From: Saccharum officinarum
Lineage: Eukaryota > Streptophyta > Magnoliopsida > Poales > Poaceae
Assembly: GCA_020631735.1 (NCBI GenBank)
Contig: CM036215.1
Span: 15,030,346 to 15,094,345, forward strand
DNA: 64,000 nt
Direction: 5' to 3'
In this document: piece after piece, positions 1 through 13,100 of the stretch
Layout: every line of letters begins with the position of its first letter
Numbering within the stretch: position 1 is the stretch's first letter
Program-made: the position numbers and the translations under genes
Notes under the pieces: model-generated
The model's database searches: none
Told to the model about the DNA's origin: nothing
The model's input: only the letters and a program-made list of their open reading frames with translations

Positions 1-1227
1 TAACCTCAAATTTTAAAAGTGTAAAATCTACTATACAGCAGTACTAATAGATAGAATATGAAATTATGAACCTAACGCAACTTGAACGGATCAAATCGGA
101 GTTAAAACGGAGATTTTATGACCTAAATAGATCTAGTGGCAATTCTGTAAATAGCTGAAAGCGTATTTTCATTTAAACCGACGAAAATTACGTTTTCTAA
201 TTATCAAAGCGTAAACCAGCAAAGGCGCTATGGACCGCGGGTTAACACTTTAAAAACCCCAGGGACTCTTATGCAAAATAGCCGGACGAAGGGGTATCTC
301 AAGATATAAGCCGTCGGATTAGATCTAAACGGCCAGGATCTGACCGGGGAAGAGAGAGAGGGGGAATCCGGCCGGCACTGTAGCCCGGCGCGGTGGAGGA
401 CATGGCCGGCGGCGAGGTTTTCGCCGGAACTCCCCGTTTTCGGTGCTCCGGCCACCACTCAAGACGGGACAAGCACGAAAAGGAAGATGGGATCGTTGCG
501 GACTCACCAAGGCAGCTTTTGGCACCGGAAATCGAACAAAGGTGGCGCACGGCTCCTCCTAGCGGGCGGCTCCCGAGCTCAGCGGTGGCGGCTTGCTTGC
601 GGCGGCGAAAACTCTACCCGAGGGCGGATTGCGGCTTGTGGCGGCGTGGGGAAAAGCGGTGCGGTTGGGCGCTATTTATGGGGGGCTAGACGTGCGGCCG
701 AAGAAAAAGGGGAGGGGCGGGGCGGCACCGGACTCCATGTTCGAGTCCGGCTCGAACACGTCGCGAGGAAGGAGAAGCCCCTGACGCGTGGGCCCGGCGT
801 GTCAGCGAGAAACGGAGGAGAGGCGCGACGGGCCGGTGCGGCAGCTGGTTGGGCCGGCCCACGACGCGGCTGCGGGGGAGAAACAACGGCTGGGCCGCGG
901 GTGAGGAGGCCGAACGGCCCGAGAAGAAGAGAGGGGAGGCTGGGCCTTCGGGCTGAAATTAGGGAAAAGTAAATTCCTATTTCCCTTTTTCTTTTTCTAT
1001 TATCTCAAATGCTTTTTCAAAAGATTCTTGAAAGAATTTTCCTTCTAAAATAAAAACCAATCACCCAATTAAAATATGCAACGGCATGGATGCACAAACA
1101 CTTGTTTAGCCCTATATTTGATTTTATTTAAACAAAAATATTATCTTACTAAATTTTCATGCACACAAATAGGCTTAACTAAATCAAATTCCCTATTTCA
1201 AAATTTTCAAAAATTTAGGGTGTTACA
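1..1227 (-). repeat. Outer left LTR (3' LTR of copy 1), partial
   Basis: It matches 17811-19036 base for base wherever I compared, including the variant patch at about 305-405 that the middle LTR lacks. It ends in GGGTGTTACA at 1227, followed by the polypurine tract. Its first part lies beyond the window. The GC-rich 300-960 stretch gives many short ORFs that recur in all three LTRs; they look non-coding. Confidence 0.93.
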
Positions 1228-1242
1228 ATTCTACCCCCCTTA
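1228..1242 (-). other. Polypurine tract, copy 1
   Basis: On the minus strand this is an A/G-rich run with six consecutive G directly before the LTR terminus TGTAACACCC, the expected plus-strand priming site. The same run occurs at 10120-10134. Confidence 0.75.
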
Positions 1243-1273
1243 AAAGAATCTCGTCCCGAGATTCAGACGATGC

Positions 1274-4200
1274 TTACTCAAACAACTGTGGGTATGCTTT
1301 TCTTAAATCTTCCTCTCTTTCCCACGTAGCCTCTGCTTCCGAATACCGACTCCACTGAACTTTACACATCTTTATAACTCGGCTTCGGGTAACTCTTTCC
1401 GCTGTCTCCAAAATTTTCACGGGATACTCCTCATAAGTAAGATTTTCCTTAACAGTGAGTTCTTCCAACGGTATTTGTTCTTCCGGTACACGCAGACATT
1501 TCTTTAACTGAGACACATGAAACACATCATGCACACCTGCTAAACTCTCAGGCAATTCCAACTGATATGCCACTTCACCACGTCTCTCTAAGATCTTAAA
1601 AGGACCGACATACCTTGGTGCTAACTTTCCTTTCCGATTAAACCTTTTTACACCTCTCATAGGCGACACCTTCAAATAAACATAATCTCCCACTTCAAAA
1701 GTCAACTCTCTCCGTCGAGTATCGGCATAACTTTTCTGCCGAGACTGAGCTGCTTTCAAGTTATTTCGAATCATTCTTACTTGTTTCTCAGCATTCTTAA
1801 GCACATCAGGACCGAATACTTGACTTTCTCCCGTTTGATTCCAAAACAATGGAGTTCTACACTTCCTACCATACAAAGCTTCAAAGGGTGCCATCTGTAA
1901 ACTTTTCTGATAACTGTTATTATAGGAAAACTCTGCATACGGCAAACTCTTGTCCCAACTTGTACCATACTGCAAAGCACAAGCTCTTAACATATCCTCC
2001 AATATCTGATTAATCCTCTCTGTTTGCCCATCCGTCTGAGGATGATATGCCGTGCTAAAATTCAGCTTAGTCCCTAATGACTCTTGTACTTTCTGCCAGT
2101 AATACGATGTAAACTGGGTACCTCGATCAGACACTATCTTCTTTGGAACTCCATGCAAACTTACTATCCTTTCCAAATACAACTCTGCCAACTTTGCACT
2201 GGAATACGTAGTTCTAACTGGTATAAAATGAGCGACTTTGGTCAAACGATCCACTATAACCCATATTGAATCAAAACCCCTCTGAGTGCGTGGTAATCCT
2301 ACTATGAAATCCATACCAACTTCTTCCCACTTCCACTCGGGTATCTGCATCGGTTGCAACAATCCTGCAGGTCTTTGATGTTCAGCTTTAACCCTCTGAC
2401 ACGTGTCACATAGTGCAACATACTCTGCAACATCTCTTTTCAAACCATGCCACCAATACTTTTCTCGTAAATCCATATACATCTTAGTACTTCCAGGATG
2501 AATAGAGTAAGCGGACTCATGAGCCTCCCGTAGGATTGCTCCTCTTATAGCTTTGTCCTTAGGCACACATAATCGTTTTCCAAACCATAGGGTTCCCTTG
2601 TCATCCATCCGGAATCCAGGTGCTTTACCTTTCGGTATATTCCTCACTATCTCCTTTATCTTATCATCCGTCAACTGACCCTCGCGTATTTGTTGCTCTA
2701 ACATAGGCTCCACTACTAATTCCACTGCATTAACAGCAATCCCCAAGTTTAGATGCTCAAACTCAGCACATAACTCATTTGACATCGGCATTACTTGTAC
2801 CTCATTAGCATAGCTCTTTCTGCTAAGGGCATCAGCAACCACATTAGCTTTACCCGGATGATAGTGTACCTCCAAATCATAATCCTTAATCAACTCTAAC
2901 CAGCGTCGTTGTCTCAAGTTCAGATCTGATTGGGTGAAAATGTACTTCAAACTCTTATGATCAGTGTAAATATCACTTTTATGTCCAATCAAATAATGCC
3001 TCCATATTTTCAAGGCATGCACCACTGCTGCTAACTCCAAGTCATGAGTAGGATAATTTAACTCATGCTTCCTCAACTGTCGAGATGCATATGCTACTAC
3101 TTTGCCTTCCTGCATAAGCACACAACCAAGACCCAATCGAGATGCATCACAATAAATAGAGAAGCTCTTATTCAAGTCTGGCAAAACTAACACCGGGGCT
3201 GTCGTCAGTCGTTTCTTCAACTCCTCAAAATTAACCTGACACTTATCAGACCACACAAATTTAGCATTCTTTTCCAACAGCGCCGTCATTGGCTTGGCAA
3301 GCTTAGAAAACCCTTCAATGAATCTTCTATAATATCCAGCCAATCCTAAGAAACTACGAATTTCTCCCACATCCGTTGGCGGTTTCCAATTCAACACATC
3401 TTTTACCTTGCTAGGATCCACTGATATTCCACCATTAGAGACCACATGACCTAGAAAAGCAACTTCCTTTAACCAAAACTCGCATTTGCTACGCTTAGCA
3501 TAGAGCTTATGCTCTCTGAGCTTCTGCAGGACCAACCTCAAATGTTCCACATGTTCTTCCTTAGTCTTAGAGTATACCAGGATATCATCGATAAACACTA
3601 CTACAAACTTATCAAGATACTCCATAAATACCTTATTCATCAAGTACATAAAGTATGCAGGAGCATTAGTCAAACCAAAGGACATTACTGTATACTCATA
3701 CAAACCATATCGGGTGGTGAATGCTGTCTTAGGTATATCTGTGGCACGAATCTTCAATTGATGATAGCCAGAGCGAAGGTCAATCTTAGAGAACACACAA
3801 GCACCTCTCAACTGATCAAACAAGTCATCAATCCTTGGCAGCGGATACTTATTCTTGATAGTTACCTCGTTAAGTGACCGATAATCAACACTCATCCGTT
3901 GAGAACCATCCTTCTTATCCACAAAGATCACAGGAGCTCCCCATGGTGATGAACTAGGACGAATAAAACCTTTCTCTTGCAATTCTTTTATTTGTTTCTT
4001 AAGTTCTTCTAATTCGTTAACCCCCATCCTATATGGACGCTTAGCTATAGGCGCAGTTCCAGGCAATAATTCAATAATAAACTCAATGTCGCGGTCGGGT
4101 GGCATACCTGGCAAGTCGTCGGGGAACACATCCGGAAATTCATCCACAACTGGATCCTCCTGATTAGCATTATCATCAAGTCGATTTACTGTAGCTGTCT

Positions 4201-5673
4201 GCGGCTTCTGCACTACAATCTCCACACTAATGCGATCTCCCTTCGGTGTTGTCAGGGCTACTGCCTTTTCCTTACACTGAATCACTGCCTGATTTTGCTT
4301 CATCCAGTCTAATCCCAGTATAAGATCAATCCCAGCTGTTCTCAACACTATAGGACTCACTTTGAACTCTACCCCCCTTAAATTTAAACTAATAGGGAGG
4401 CATCGATAGGAAGCTTGCATACTACCCCCAGGCGAGTTGACTAGTATAGAGTTTTTCATGGCACACAAAGGAATGCTATTTGTCTTAACAAATATTTGAG
4501 ATATGAATGAATGCGAAGCTCCAGAATCAAAAAGAACAGTGGCAGGGATGGAGTGGACATCGAACGTACCGAGCATAACTTCAGGTTCTGACATTGCAGT
4601 CTCCTCCGACAAGTGAGTCACCTTCCCATAGTATGGTGGCTTCTGATTACTATTCTGCTTCTGAGGAGTTTGTTGGTTGGCCTTCTCAGGACAGTTATAA
4701 GACAAGTGACCCTCCTTTCCACAACGGAAGCACTTGGTTGGAGTATTAGGAGCACTAGTCTTCATTGGGGTGTTGTTAGGGATACTCTGTCGCTGATTCT
4801 GGTTCCCATTCTGCTGTTGAGAGCGTTGATTGCCATTCTGCGACTGATAAGGAGGACGTTGCAGAAACTGATTACGTGGAGGAAGTTGACCACGATTCCA
4901 TTGGTTGGGCGGATACCTCTGCTGAAAACCTTGTTGATAACCAGTACGTTGGCGAGTGTTGTTTCCAGATATCTGTCCCTGAAGTCTCTTTCTTTTAGCA
5001 TCCATCTCCTTGCGCTTATTATCCACCACAATAGCGCGATTCACTAGAGTTTGATAATCCGGGTAAGCATTAGACATTAGCTGCAGTTGAAGACCATCAT
5101 GCAGACCCTTCAGGAAAAGTCGCTGCTTATCAGCATCATTAGCCACCTCATTTGGCGCATAACGTGACAACTGAGCAAACTTGTCTCTATACTCTGCCAC
5201 AGGCATAGATCCCTGTGTCAAATTGCGGAATTCTTCAGCCTTTAATGCTATCACCCCCTCTGGTATATGGTAGGACCTAAAACTCTCGGTAAACTCCTGC
5301 CAAGTAATAGCGGGGCATTGGCAGGACGGCCATACTGATATGAATCCCACCAATCTTGAGCTGCTCCTTGAAGTTGTCCCGAAGCAAACAACACCTTCTG
5401 CTGATCATTACACTGAGCAATGTTGAGCTGCTTCTCTACTGCACGAAGCCAATCATCAGCTTCCAATGGATCTGAGGCATGTGTAAACACTGGGGGATGA
5501 CCCTTCAAAAACTCTCCACGCTTATCTCGCGCAGGTGCTCCTCCAACTGGCTGATTTTGCTGATTGTTCACCAGAGCTTCCATTAGCTGTGTCTGTATAG
5601 CCAAAAGCTCATGAATAGTAGGGGTTGGTCCAACTCCACGGCCACGGCCTCGACCTCGTCCTCTTCCAGACAT
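1274..5673 (-). pseudogene. Ty3/gypsy gag-pol polyprotein, copy 1 (frameshifted)
   Basis: This is the same polyprotein as at 10166-14566 but split into two frames. The N-terminal gag (start at 5673, arginine/glycine-rich beginning) runs to about 5312, where a run of four G replaces the five G of copy 2; the rest continues in another frame to the stop at 1274. Zinc knuckle, protease, RT, RNase H, integrase and chromodomain are all present downstream of the break. I saw only a handful of other differences from copy 2, including a Cys-to-Ser change in RT near 3888 and a Ser/Pro difference near 4450. A single-base homopolymer loss could be genuine or an assembly error, since copy 1 abuts a low-quality contig end. 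Confidence 0.88.
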
Positions 5674-6373
5674 CTGTTATCCAATATAGTATCAAATCTT
5701 AGAGATTACCACATAATAGACAATTCTAGAGATAGAGATTAGAATCTGAAAATTTTCTGGACACATCCCAATTTCAACTGTTCGGTAAAACAAACCTATC
5801 TCGAGTTACAGATATCCAGTAGAGGTGTTCTTTACATGGTTGGAAAGCTTATGAAATTATCTAGAACTTTTATTTAACTCATACTTCCAGATTCTGTCAC
5901 GAAGTTACCCAAAAACAGAACACAACAGAAACTGTTTCTGACTTCCAGACTGCACAGTAACTTCATCTTGTAACGATTATAACTCATGATCCAGAATAGA
6001 TAAAAAGTTGATTCCAGAGGCATTGGAAAGGTACGTGGGTCTAGATTCTCTCATAAAAATTTCAGAATTTTTCGCTGATCAGTTAATTTTAAGCATAAAA
6101 GGAAAGACAGATCGCTCCAGAAAAGACAGAACAGGGAGAAAAGTTAACCCAACTAAATTATTTATTTATCCCACTCAAACTTAATATTATATAACTTGGA
6201 ACTTTTGTAGACAAGCCCACAAAGCTCCAGCACTCATTACATGGAAAATCCAACTCACACATAAGCACAATAATAACTCAACTAACCACACAAAGTTCAC
6301 ACGACACCACAAACTCAACTTAACTTGACACTACTCGAACTATCGTATTATTACATAAATGGTATTCCAACTC
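5674..6373 (-). other. Non-coding spacer between ORF0 and gag, copy 1
   Basis: About 700 bases without a convincing ORF, essentially identical to 14567-15266. It is probably leader sequence carrying packaging or translation signals, but no specific motif was recognised. Confidence 0.6.
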
Positions 6374-7234
6374 CTAGGGGCGGGCTTGATGTTCACGATG
6401 ATCATAGATCGGTTCCATGCCTTGGTCAATCCTTAAGCCATCTATCACTTCTTGATACCTCTTGACGTCTTTTCCCAAAGCTTTAACCAGGGCTACCAGC
6501 CGACGATTTGTCACCATCATGTCATGACCAAAATCCACCATGACCCGAGGAACTAAATCCAAATTCCCAGGGTCAGTCATTACCCATCCATACTCCGGAT
6601 CTCCACGAGGAAAATAGCTATATGGATCATCTTGCATAATCTCATAGCGAAGGTGACGAAGTCCCAAGCATGCTTCAAAGGCTGCATCTTCTATACCATC
6701 TTCTATAGTGGCACGACGTCCACTATGGGAAAAACACCGATCTAGCAAAAAGGTGCCCAACTCATTGTTCTTAACGAAGATGCGCACACTGCACTTCCAA
6801 TAAGTAGCTTCCAAAGGTGTTTATGCTCCCAGCAGACATACTCAATTGCAGGATCCCAATCTGTGAAGTAGGCATTAAGTATGTCACCCAGTCGGTGGTG
6901 TGACGGAGTGTCATGGCTTGATTTGTGATGGATCCTTGTAATCCAGCCCATAGGAAGGGATGGCACTCCAATTTCAGCAGAACCACCTGGTGAAGGCGAA
7001 GGGGGCTGTCCTCCGTTGTTAGCAAGCTCAACATCTTCATCGTCACTCAAATAGATAACTTCCTCCTTAGGTTCAATTTCCTCCTGAGGCAAAGCTGGTT
7101 CTGGCGCCTGTTCTGGTGTTGATGCGGGGTTGGTGTAGTGTCTTCTATTCCTCCTGAAGCTCTTCGGGTTCCTCCAAGGGACGGTGGATAGTACCCTCCA
7201 GTGGTGATCCGGGCAGTCTGCGGGCACGAGCATC
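6374..7234 (-). pseudogene. Accessory ORF0 of the gypsy element, copy 1 (broken)
   Basis: Counterpart of the intact 288-codon ORF at 15267-16133. Relative to that copy it has a one-base loss near 6822 and at least seven more lost bases between about 7124 and 7317, most in short homopolymers, so the N-terminal half is shifted several times. The density of losses rises toward the N gap at 7318, which suggests uncorrected contig-end errors rather than decay. The C-terminal half (6374-6814) reads cleanly. Confidence 0.8.
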
Positions 7235-7317
7235 TACAGATTTTAGTCCAAGGTAAGTTGAAATTAGATGCAATATTTTCATAATAGAATGAGGCGAAAG
7301 AAGCATAATAATTAGCA

Positions 7318-7417
7318 NNNNNNNNNNNNNNNNNNNNNNNNNNNNNNNNNNNNNNNNNNNNNNNNNNNNNNNNNNNNNNNNNNNNNNNNNNNNNNNNNNN
7401 NNNNNNNNNNNNNNNNN
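7318..7417. other. Assembly gap (100 N)
   Basis: Exactly 100 N, a conventional placeholder. In copy 2 the equivalent stretch (16220-16329) is 110 bases and holds the primer-binding site and the LTR junction, so those parts of copy 1 are missing here. Confidence 0.99.
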
Positions 7418-10119
7418 GTCACACCCATTTTTAAGGAGCAAATGGAGTGCATATTCTTATGTGCGCCCAGAGATCAATCACACATAAGTTGACAAATATA
7501 AGTAGTATCATCACAAATGTTTATTACATAACGAATAGAATCACAGAGTCTTCACATAAATAAGCGGAAACATAATATAAATATAGTGGTAGCTAGCTCC
7601 ATAGCACAGGCACGTCAACTGGTTGACCACAAGTCTAGTAATCTTCAGGAAAGTAGTAGTAGTAATCACTATTTGCACTTTCGGGATTCCATCCTGTGGT
7701 GAGGGAATGCAAGGGTGAGCACAAAAGTACTCAACAAGTATAACATGGGGTTCATGTAGCTCAAGTAGGCTAGACACTGGTTCAACTGCATGTAGCTTTT
7801 AGTTGATCATGTTTTAAGCAATTGAGTAGCATCAAATAGGTAATATTCCCGAAATAAACATATGATCATGTAAAGAGAATAATGAATAGCAAAAACAAGT
7901 AAATTAATAGTGATCTCTATTCCATAAGGGTCCAAGGCCGCTCGTGTCCGTGAGCACGGCTGATATACCAGTTTTACACTCTGCAGAGGTTGTACACTTT
8001 CACTGTGAGTCGTGATCCCCAAAAGTCCGAGGTCATGACTCCCCGTTGGACAGTCAAGTTTCACTATGAAGTCTTTCCAAGGTTCGTCTAACAAGTTAGG
8101 GCCGCTAGGTTTCTGTGGCCTGCGAATGTAGAGCCCCCCTTCCATATGGCACAATGACTCGCAGCCTATACTCATAAGGACAGGAGCCGCACTACACCCA
8201 ACCCGGAACACAACCCCTTTTGCGCCATAAAGGTAACCACTAACAAGCTAGAAAAGGTCCTCTTATATGACTAAAGCCAGAGCCATGTAGCCCTCACAGC
8301 TGTACTGTAAGTCCCGGATGTTCGCTTACAGATAAGTCCTTACGGAGAGGAATCTAGAGATAACTCTAGCCCTCTTGTTCCCTGTTGCTAAAAATCATCT
8401 TTTAGAGTTATTGCATATATCATTAGTCAAATTACAAGATCATAGTTTATGTGAGCACTAGCCACTACCCAATGCCAATAACCATAGGATTCAAGGAACA
8501 AGATCAATACTACGGCATCCTTAACAAGAAACACATGCAGCATGAATTTAGTGAATTAAAGTGAATAGGTAACAAGGATAATCCCATGCTATACTTGCCT
8601 TGATCTAGCTGATCCTGTTGATCCGACTCGTAAAAGTACTCTTGATCACCAACGAACTGATCACCGTCTATTCTCGATTAACATGTCAACAACAATCATC
8701 CAAGGGCAATCATGCAAAGCAAACAAAGCTACAATTAGAACAGTACACCAACAGCAGTAAAATAAGATGAAAAGTTTTTAAAACAAATCTACATCGCTCT
8801 AGGATCACACAGACGCGAAATTCACGCAAATCGGAGCTAAAACGGAAAAGTTATGATTTAAACAAGATTTACTTTATTAAAGTAATAGATTAAATCTAAC
8901 CTCAAATTTTAAAAGTGTAAAATCTACTATACAGCAGTACTAATAGATAGAATATGAAATTATGAACCTAACGCAACTTGAACGGATCAAATCGGAGTTA
9001 AAACGGAGATTTTATGACCTAAATAGATCTAGTGGCAATTCTGTAAATAGCTGAAAGCGTATTTTCATTTAAACCGACGAAAATTACGTTTTCTAATTAT
9101 CAAAGCGTAAACCAGCAAAGGCGCTATGGACCGCGGGTTAACACTTTAAAAACCCCAGGGACTCTTATGCAAAATAGCCGGACGAAGGGGTATCTCAAGA
9201 TCTGAGCCGTCGGATTAGAAACGAACGGCCGAGATCCGTCCGGGGAGAGAGAGAAGGGATCTCCGGCCGGCTACAGTGTCCGGCGCGGTGGAGACATGGC
9301 CGGCGGCGAGGTTTTCGCCGGAACTCCCCGTTTTCGGTGCTCCGGCCACCAATCAAGACGGGACAAGCACGAAAAGGAAGATGGGATCGTTGCGGACTCA
9401 CCAAGGCAGCTTTTGGCACCGGAAATCGAACAAAGGTGGCGCACGGCTCCTCCTAGCGGGCGGCTCCCGAGCTCAGCGGTGGCGGCTTGCTTGCGGCGGC
9501 GAAAACTCTACCCGAGGGCGGATTGCGGCTTGTGGCGGCGTGGGGAAAAGCGGTGCGGTTGGGCGCTATTTATGGGGGGCTAGACGTGCGCCGAAGAAAA
9601 AGGGGAGGGGCGGGGCGGCACCGGACTCCATGTTCGAGTCCGGCTCGAACACGTCGCGAGGAAGGAGAAGCCCTGACGCGTGGGCCCGGCGTGTCAGCGA
9701 GAAACGGAGGAGAGGCGCGACGGGCCGGTGCGGCAGCTGGTTGGGCCGGCCCACGACGCGGCTGCGGGGGAGAAACAACGGCTGGGCCGCGGGTGAGGAG
9801 GCCGAACGGCCCGAGAAGAAGAGAGGGGAGGCTGGGCCTTCGGGCTGAAATCAGGGAAAAGTAAATTCCTATTTCCCTTTTTCTTTTTCTATTATCTCAA
9901 ATGCTTTTTCAAAAGATTCTTGAAAGAATTTTCCTTCTAAAATAAAAACCAATCACCCAATTAAAATATGCAACGGCATGGATGCACAAACACTTGTTTA
10001 GCCCTATATTTGATTTTATTTAAACAAAAATATTATCTTACTAAATTTTCATGCACACAAATAGGCTTAACTAAATCAAATTCCCTATTTCAAAATTTTC
10101 AAAAATTTAGGGTGTTACA
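7417..10119 (-). repeat. Middle LTR, shared by both gypsy copies
   Basis: About 2.7 kb; the first base is hidden by the gap, then GTCACACCC at 7418, ending GGGTGTTACA at 10119. It acts as the 5' LTR of copy 1 and the 3' LTR of copy 2. It is close to the outer LTRs but differs strongly in a patch at about 9195-9300 (many substitutions and small indels) and at scattered sites such as 8514 and 8619. The outer two LTRs agree with each other in that patch. Confidence 0.92.
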
Positions 10120-10134
10120 ATTCTACCCCCCTTA
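10120..10134 (-). other. Polypurine tract, copy 2
   Basis: Minus-strand purine run with a G6 stretch immediately upstream of the LTR start, identical to that of copy 1. Only about 30 bases separate it from the polyprotein stop. Confidence 0.78.
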
Positions 10135-10165
10135 AAAGAATCTCGTCCCGAGATTCGGACGATGC

Positions 10166-13100
10166 TTACTCAAACAACTGTGGGTATGCTTTTCTTAAAT
10201 CTTCCTCTCTTTCCCACGTAGCCTCTGCTTCCGAATACCGACTCCACTGAACTTTACACATCTTTATAACTCGGCTTCGGGTAACTCTTTCCGCTGTCTC
10301 CAAAATTTTCACGGGATACTCCTCATAAGTAAGATTTTCCTTAACAGTGAGTTCTTCCAACGGTATTTGTTCTTCCGGTACACGCAGACATTTCTTTAAC
10401 TGAGACACATGAAACACATCATGCACACCTGCTAAACTCTCAGGCAATTCCAACTGATATGCCACTTCACCACGTCTCTCTAAGATCTTAAAAGGACCGA
10501 CATACCTTGGTGCTAACTTTCCTTTCCGATTAAACCTTTTTACACCTCTCATAGGCGACACCTTCAAATAAACATAATCTCCCACTTCAAAAGTCAACTC
10601 TCTCCGTCGAGTATCGGCATAACTTTTCTGCCGAGACTGAGCTGCTTTCAAGTTATTTCGAATCATTCTTACTTGTTTCTCAGCATTCTTAAGCACATCA
10701 GGACCGAATACTTGACTTTCTCCCGTTTGATTCCAAAACAATGGAGTTCTACACTTCCTACCATACAAAGCTTCAAAGGGTGCCATCTGTAAACTTTTCT
10801 GATAACTGTTATTATAGGAAAACTCTGCATACGGCAAACTCTTGTCCCAACTTGTACCATACTGCAAAGCACAAGCTCTTAACATATCCTCCAATATCTG
10901 ATTAATCCTCTCTGTTTGCCCATCCGTCTGAGGATGATATGCCGTGCTAAAATTCAGCTTAGTCCCTAATGACTCTTGTACTTTCTGCCAGTAATACGAT
11001 GTAAACTGGGTACCTCGATCAGACACTATCTTCTTTGGAACTCCATGCAAACTTACTATCCTTTCCAAATACAACTCTGCCAACTTTGCACTGGAATACG
11101 TAGTTCTAACTGGTATAAAATGAGCGACTTTGGTCAAACGATCCACTATAACCCATATTGAATCAAAACCCCTCTGAGTGCGTGGTAATCCTACTATGAA
11201 ATCCATACCAACTTCTTCCCACTTCCACTCGGGTATCTGCATCGGTTGCAACAATCCTGCAGGTCTTTGATGTTCAGCTTTAACCCTCTGACACGTGTCA
11301 CATAGTGCAACATACTCTGCAACATCTCTTTTCAAACCATGCCACCAATACTTTTCTCGTAAATCCATATACATCTTAGTACTTCCAGGATGAATAGAGT
11401 AAGCGGACTCATGAGCCTCCCGTAGGATTGCTCCTCTTATAGCTTTGTCCTTAGGCACACATAATCGTTTTCCAAACCATAGGGTTCCCTTGTCATCCAT
11501 CCGGAATCCAGGTGCTTTACCTTTCGGTATATTCCTCACTATCTCCTTTATCTTATCATCCGTCAACTGACCCTCGCGTATTTGTTGCTCTAACATAGGC
11601 TCCACTACTAATTCCACTGCATTAACAGCAATCCCCAAGTTTAGATGCTCAAACTCAGCACATAACTCATTTGACATCGGCATTACTTGTACCTCGTTAG
11701 CATAGCTCTTTCTGCTAAGGGCATCAGCAACCACATTAGCTTTACCCGGATGATAGTGTACCTCCAAATCATAATCCTTAATCAACTCTAACCAGCGTCG
11801 TTGTCTCAAGTTCAGATCTGATTGGGTGAAAATGTACTTCAAACTCTTATGATCAGTGTAAATATCACTTTTATGTCCAATCAAATAATGCCTCCATATT
11901 TTCAAGGCATGCACCACTGCTGCTAACTCCAAGTCATGAGTAGGATAATTTAACTCATGCTTCCTCAACTGTCGAGATGCATATGCTACTACTTTGCCTT
12001 CCTGCATAAGCACACAACCAAGACCCAATCGAGATGCATCACAATAAATAGAGAAGCTCTTATTCAAGTCTGGCAAAACTAACACCGGGGCTGTCGTCAG
12101 TCGTTTCTTCAACTCCTCAAAATTAACCTGACACTTATCAGACCACACAAATTTAGCATTCTTTTCCAACAGCGCCGTCATTGGCTTGGCAAGCTTAGAA
12201 AACCCTTCAATGAATCTTCTATAATATCCAGCCAATCCTAAGAAACTACGAATTTCTCCCACATCCGTTGGCGGTTTCCAATTCAACACATCTTTTACCT
12301 TGCTAGGATCCACTGATATTCCACCATTAGAGACCACATGACCTAGAAAAGCAACTTCCTTTAACCAAAACTCGCATTTGCTACGCTTAGCATAGAGCTT
12401 ATGCTCTCTGAGCTTCTGCAGGACCAACCTCAAATGTTCCACATGTTCTTCCTTAGTCTTAGAGTATACCAGGATATCATCGATAAACACTACTACAAAC
12501 TTATCAAGATACTCCATAAATACCTTATTCATCAAGTACATAAAGTATGCAGGAGCATTAGTCAAACCAAAGGACATTACTGTATACTCATACAAACCAT
12601 ATCGGGTGGTGAATGCTGTCTTAGGTATATCTGTGGCACGAATCTTCAATTGATGATAGCCAGAGCGAAGGTCAATCTTAGAGAACACACAAGCACCTCT
12701 CAACTGATCAAACAAGTCATCAATCCTTGGCAGCGGATACTTATTCTTGATAGTTACCTCGTTAAGTGACCGATAATCAACACACATCCGTTGAGAACCA
12801 TCCTTCTTATCCACAAAGATCACAGGAGCTCCCCATGGTGATGAACTAGGACGAATAAAACCTTTCTCTTGCAATTCTTTTATTTGTTTCTTAAGTTCTT
12901 CTAATTCGTTAACCCCCATCCTATATGGACGCTTAGCTATAGGCGCAGTTCCAGGCAATAATTCAATAATAAACTCAATGTCGCGGTCGGGTGGCATACC
13001 TGGCAAGTCGTCGGGGAACACATCCGGAAATTCATCCACAACTGGATCCTCCTGATTAGCATTATCATCAAGTCGATTTACTGTAGCTGTCTGCGGCTTC

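Noticed and set aside
487..972. 161-codon Gly/Arg-rich ORF inside the gypsy LTR, repeated in all LTRs
   Set aside because: GC-rich LTR composition produces overlapping frames on both strands; the frame is broken in the middle LTR.
4613..5047. 144-codon Leu/Ser-rich ORF on the plus strand
   Set aside because: Exact antisense shadow of gag in the gypsy polyprotein.
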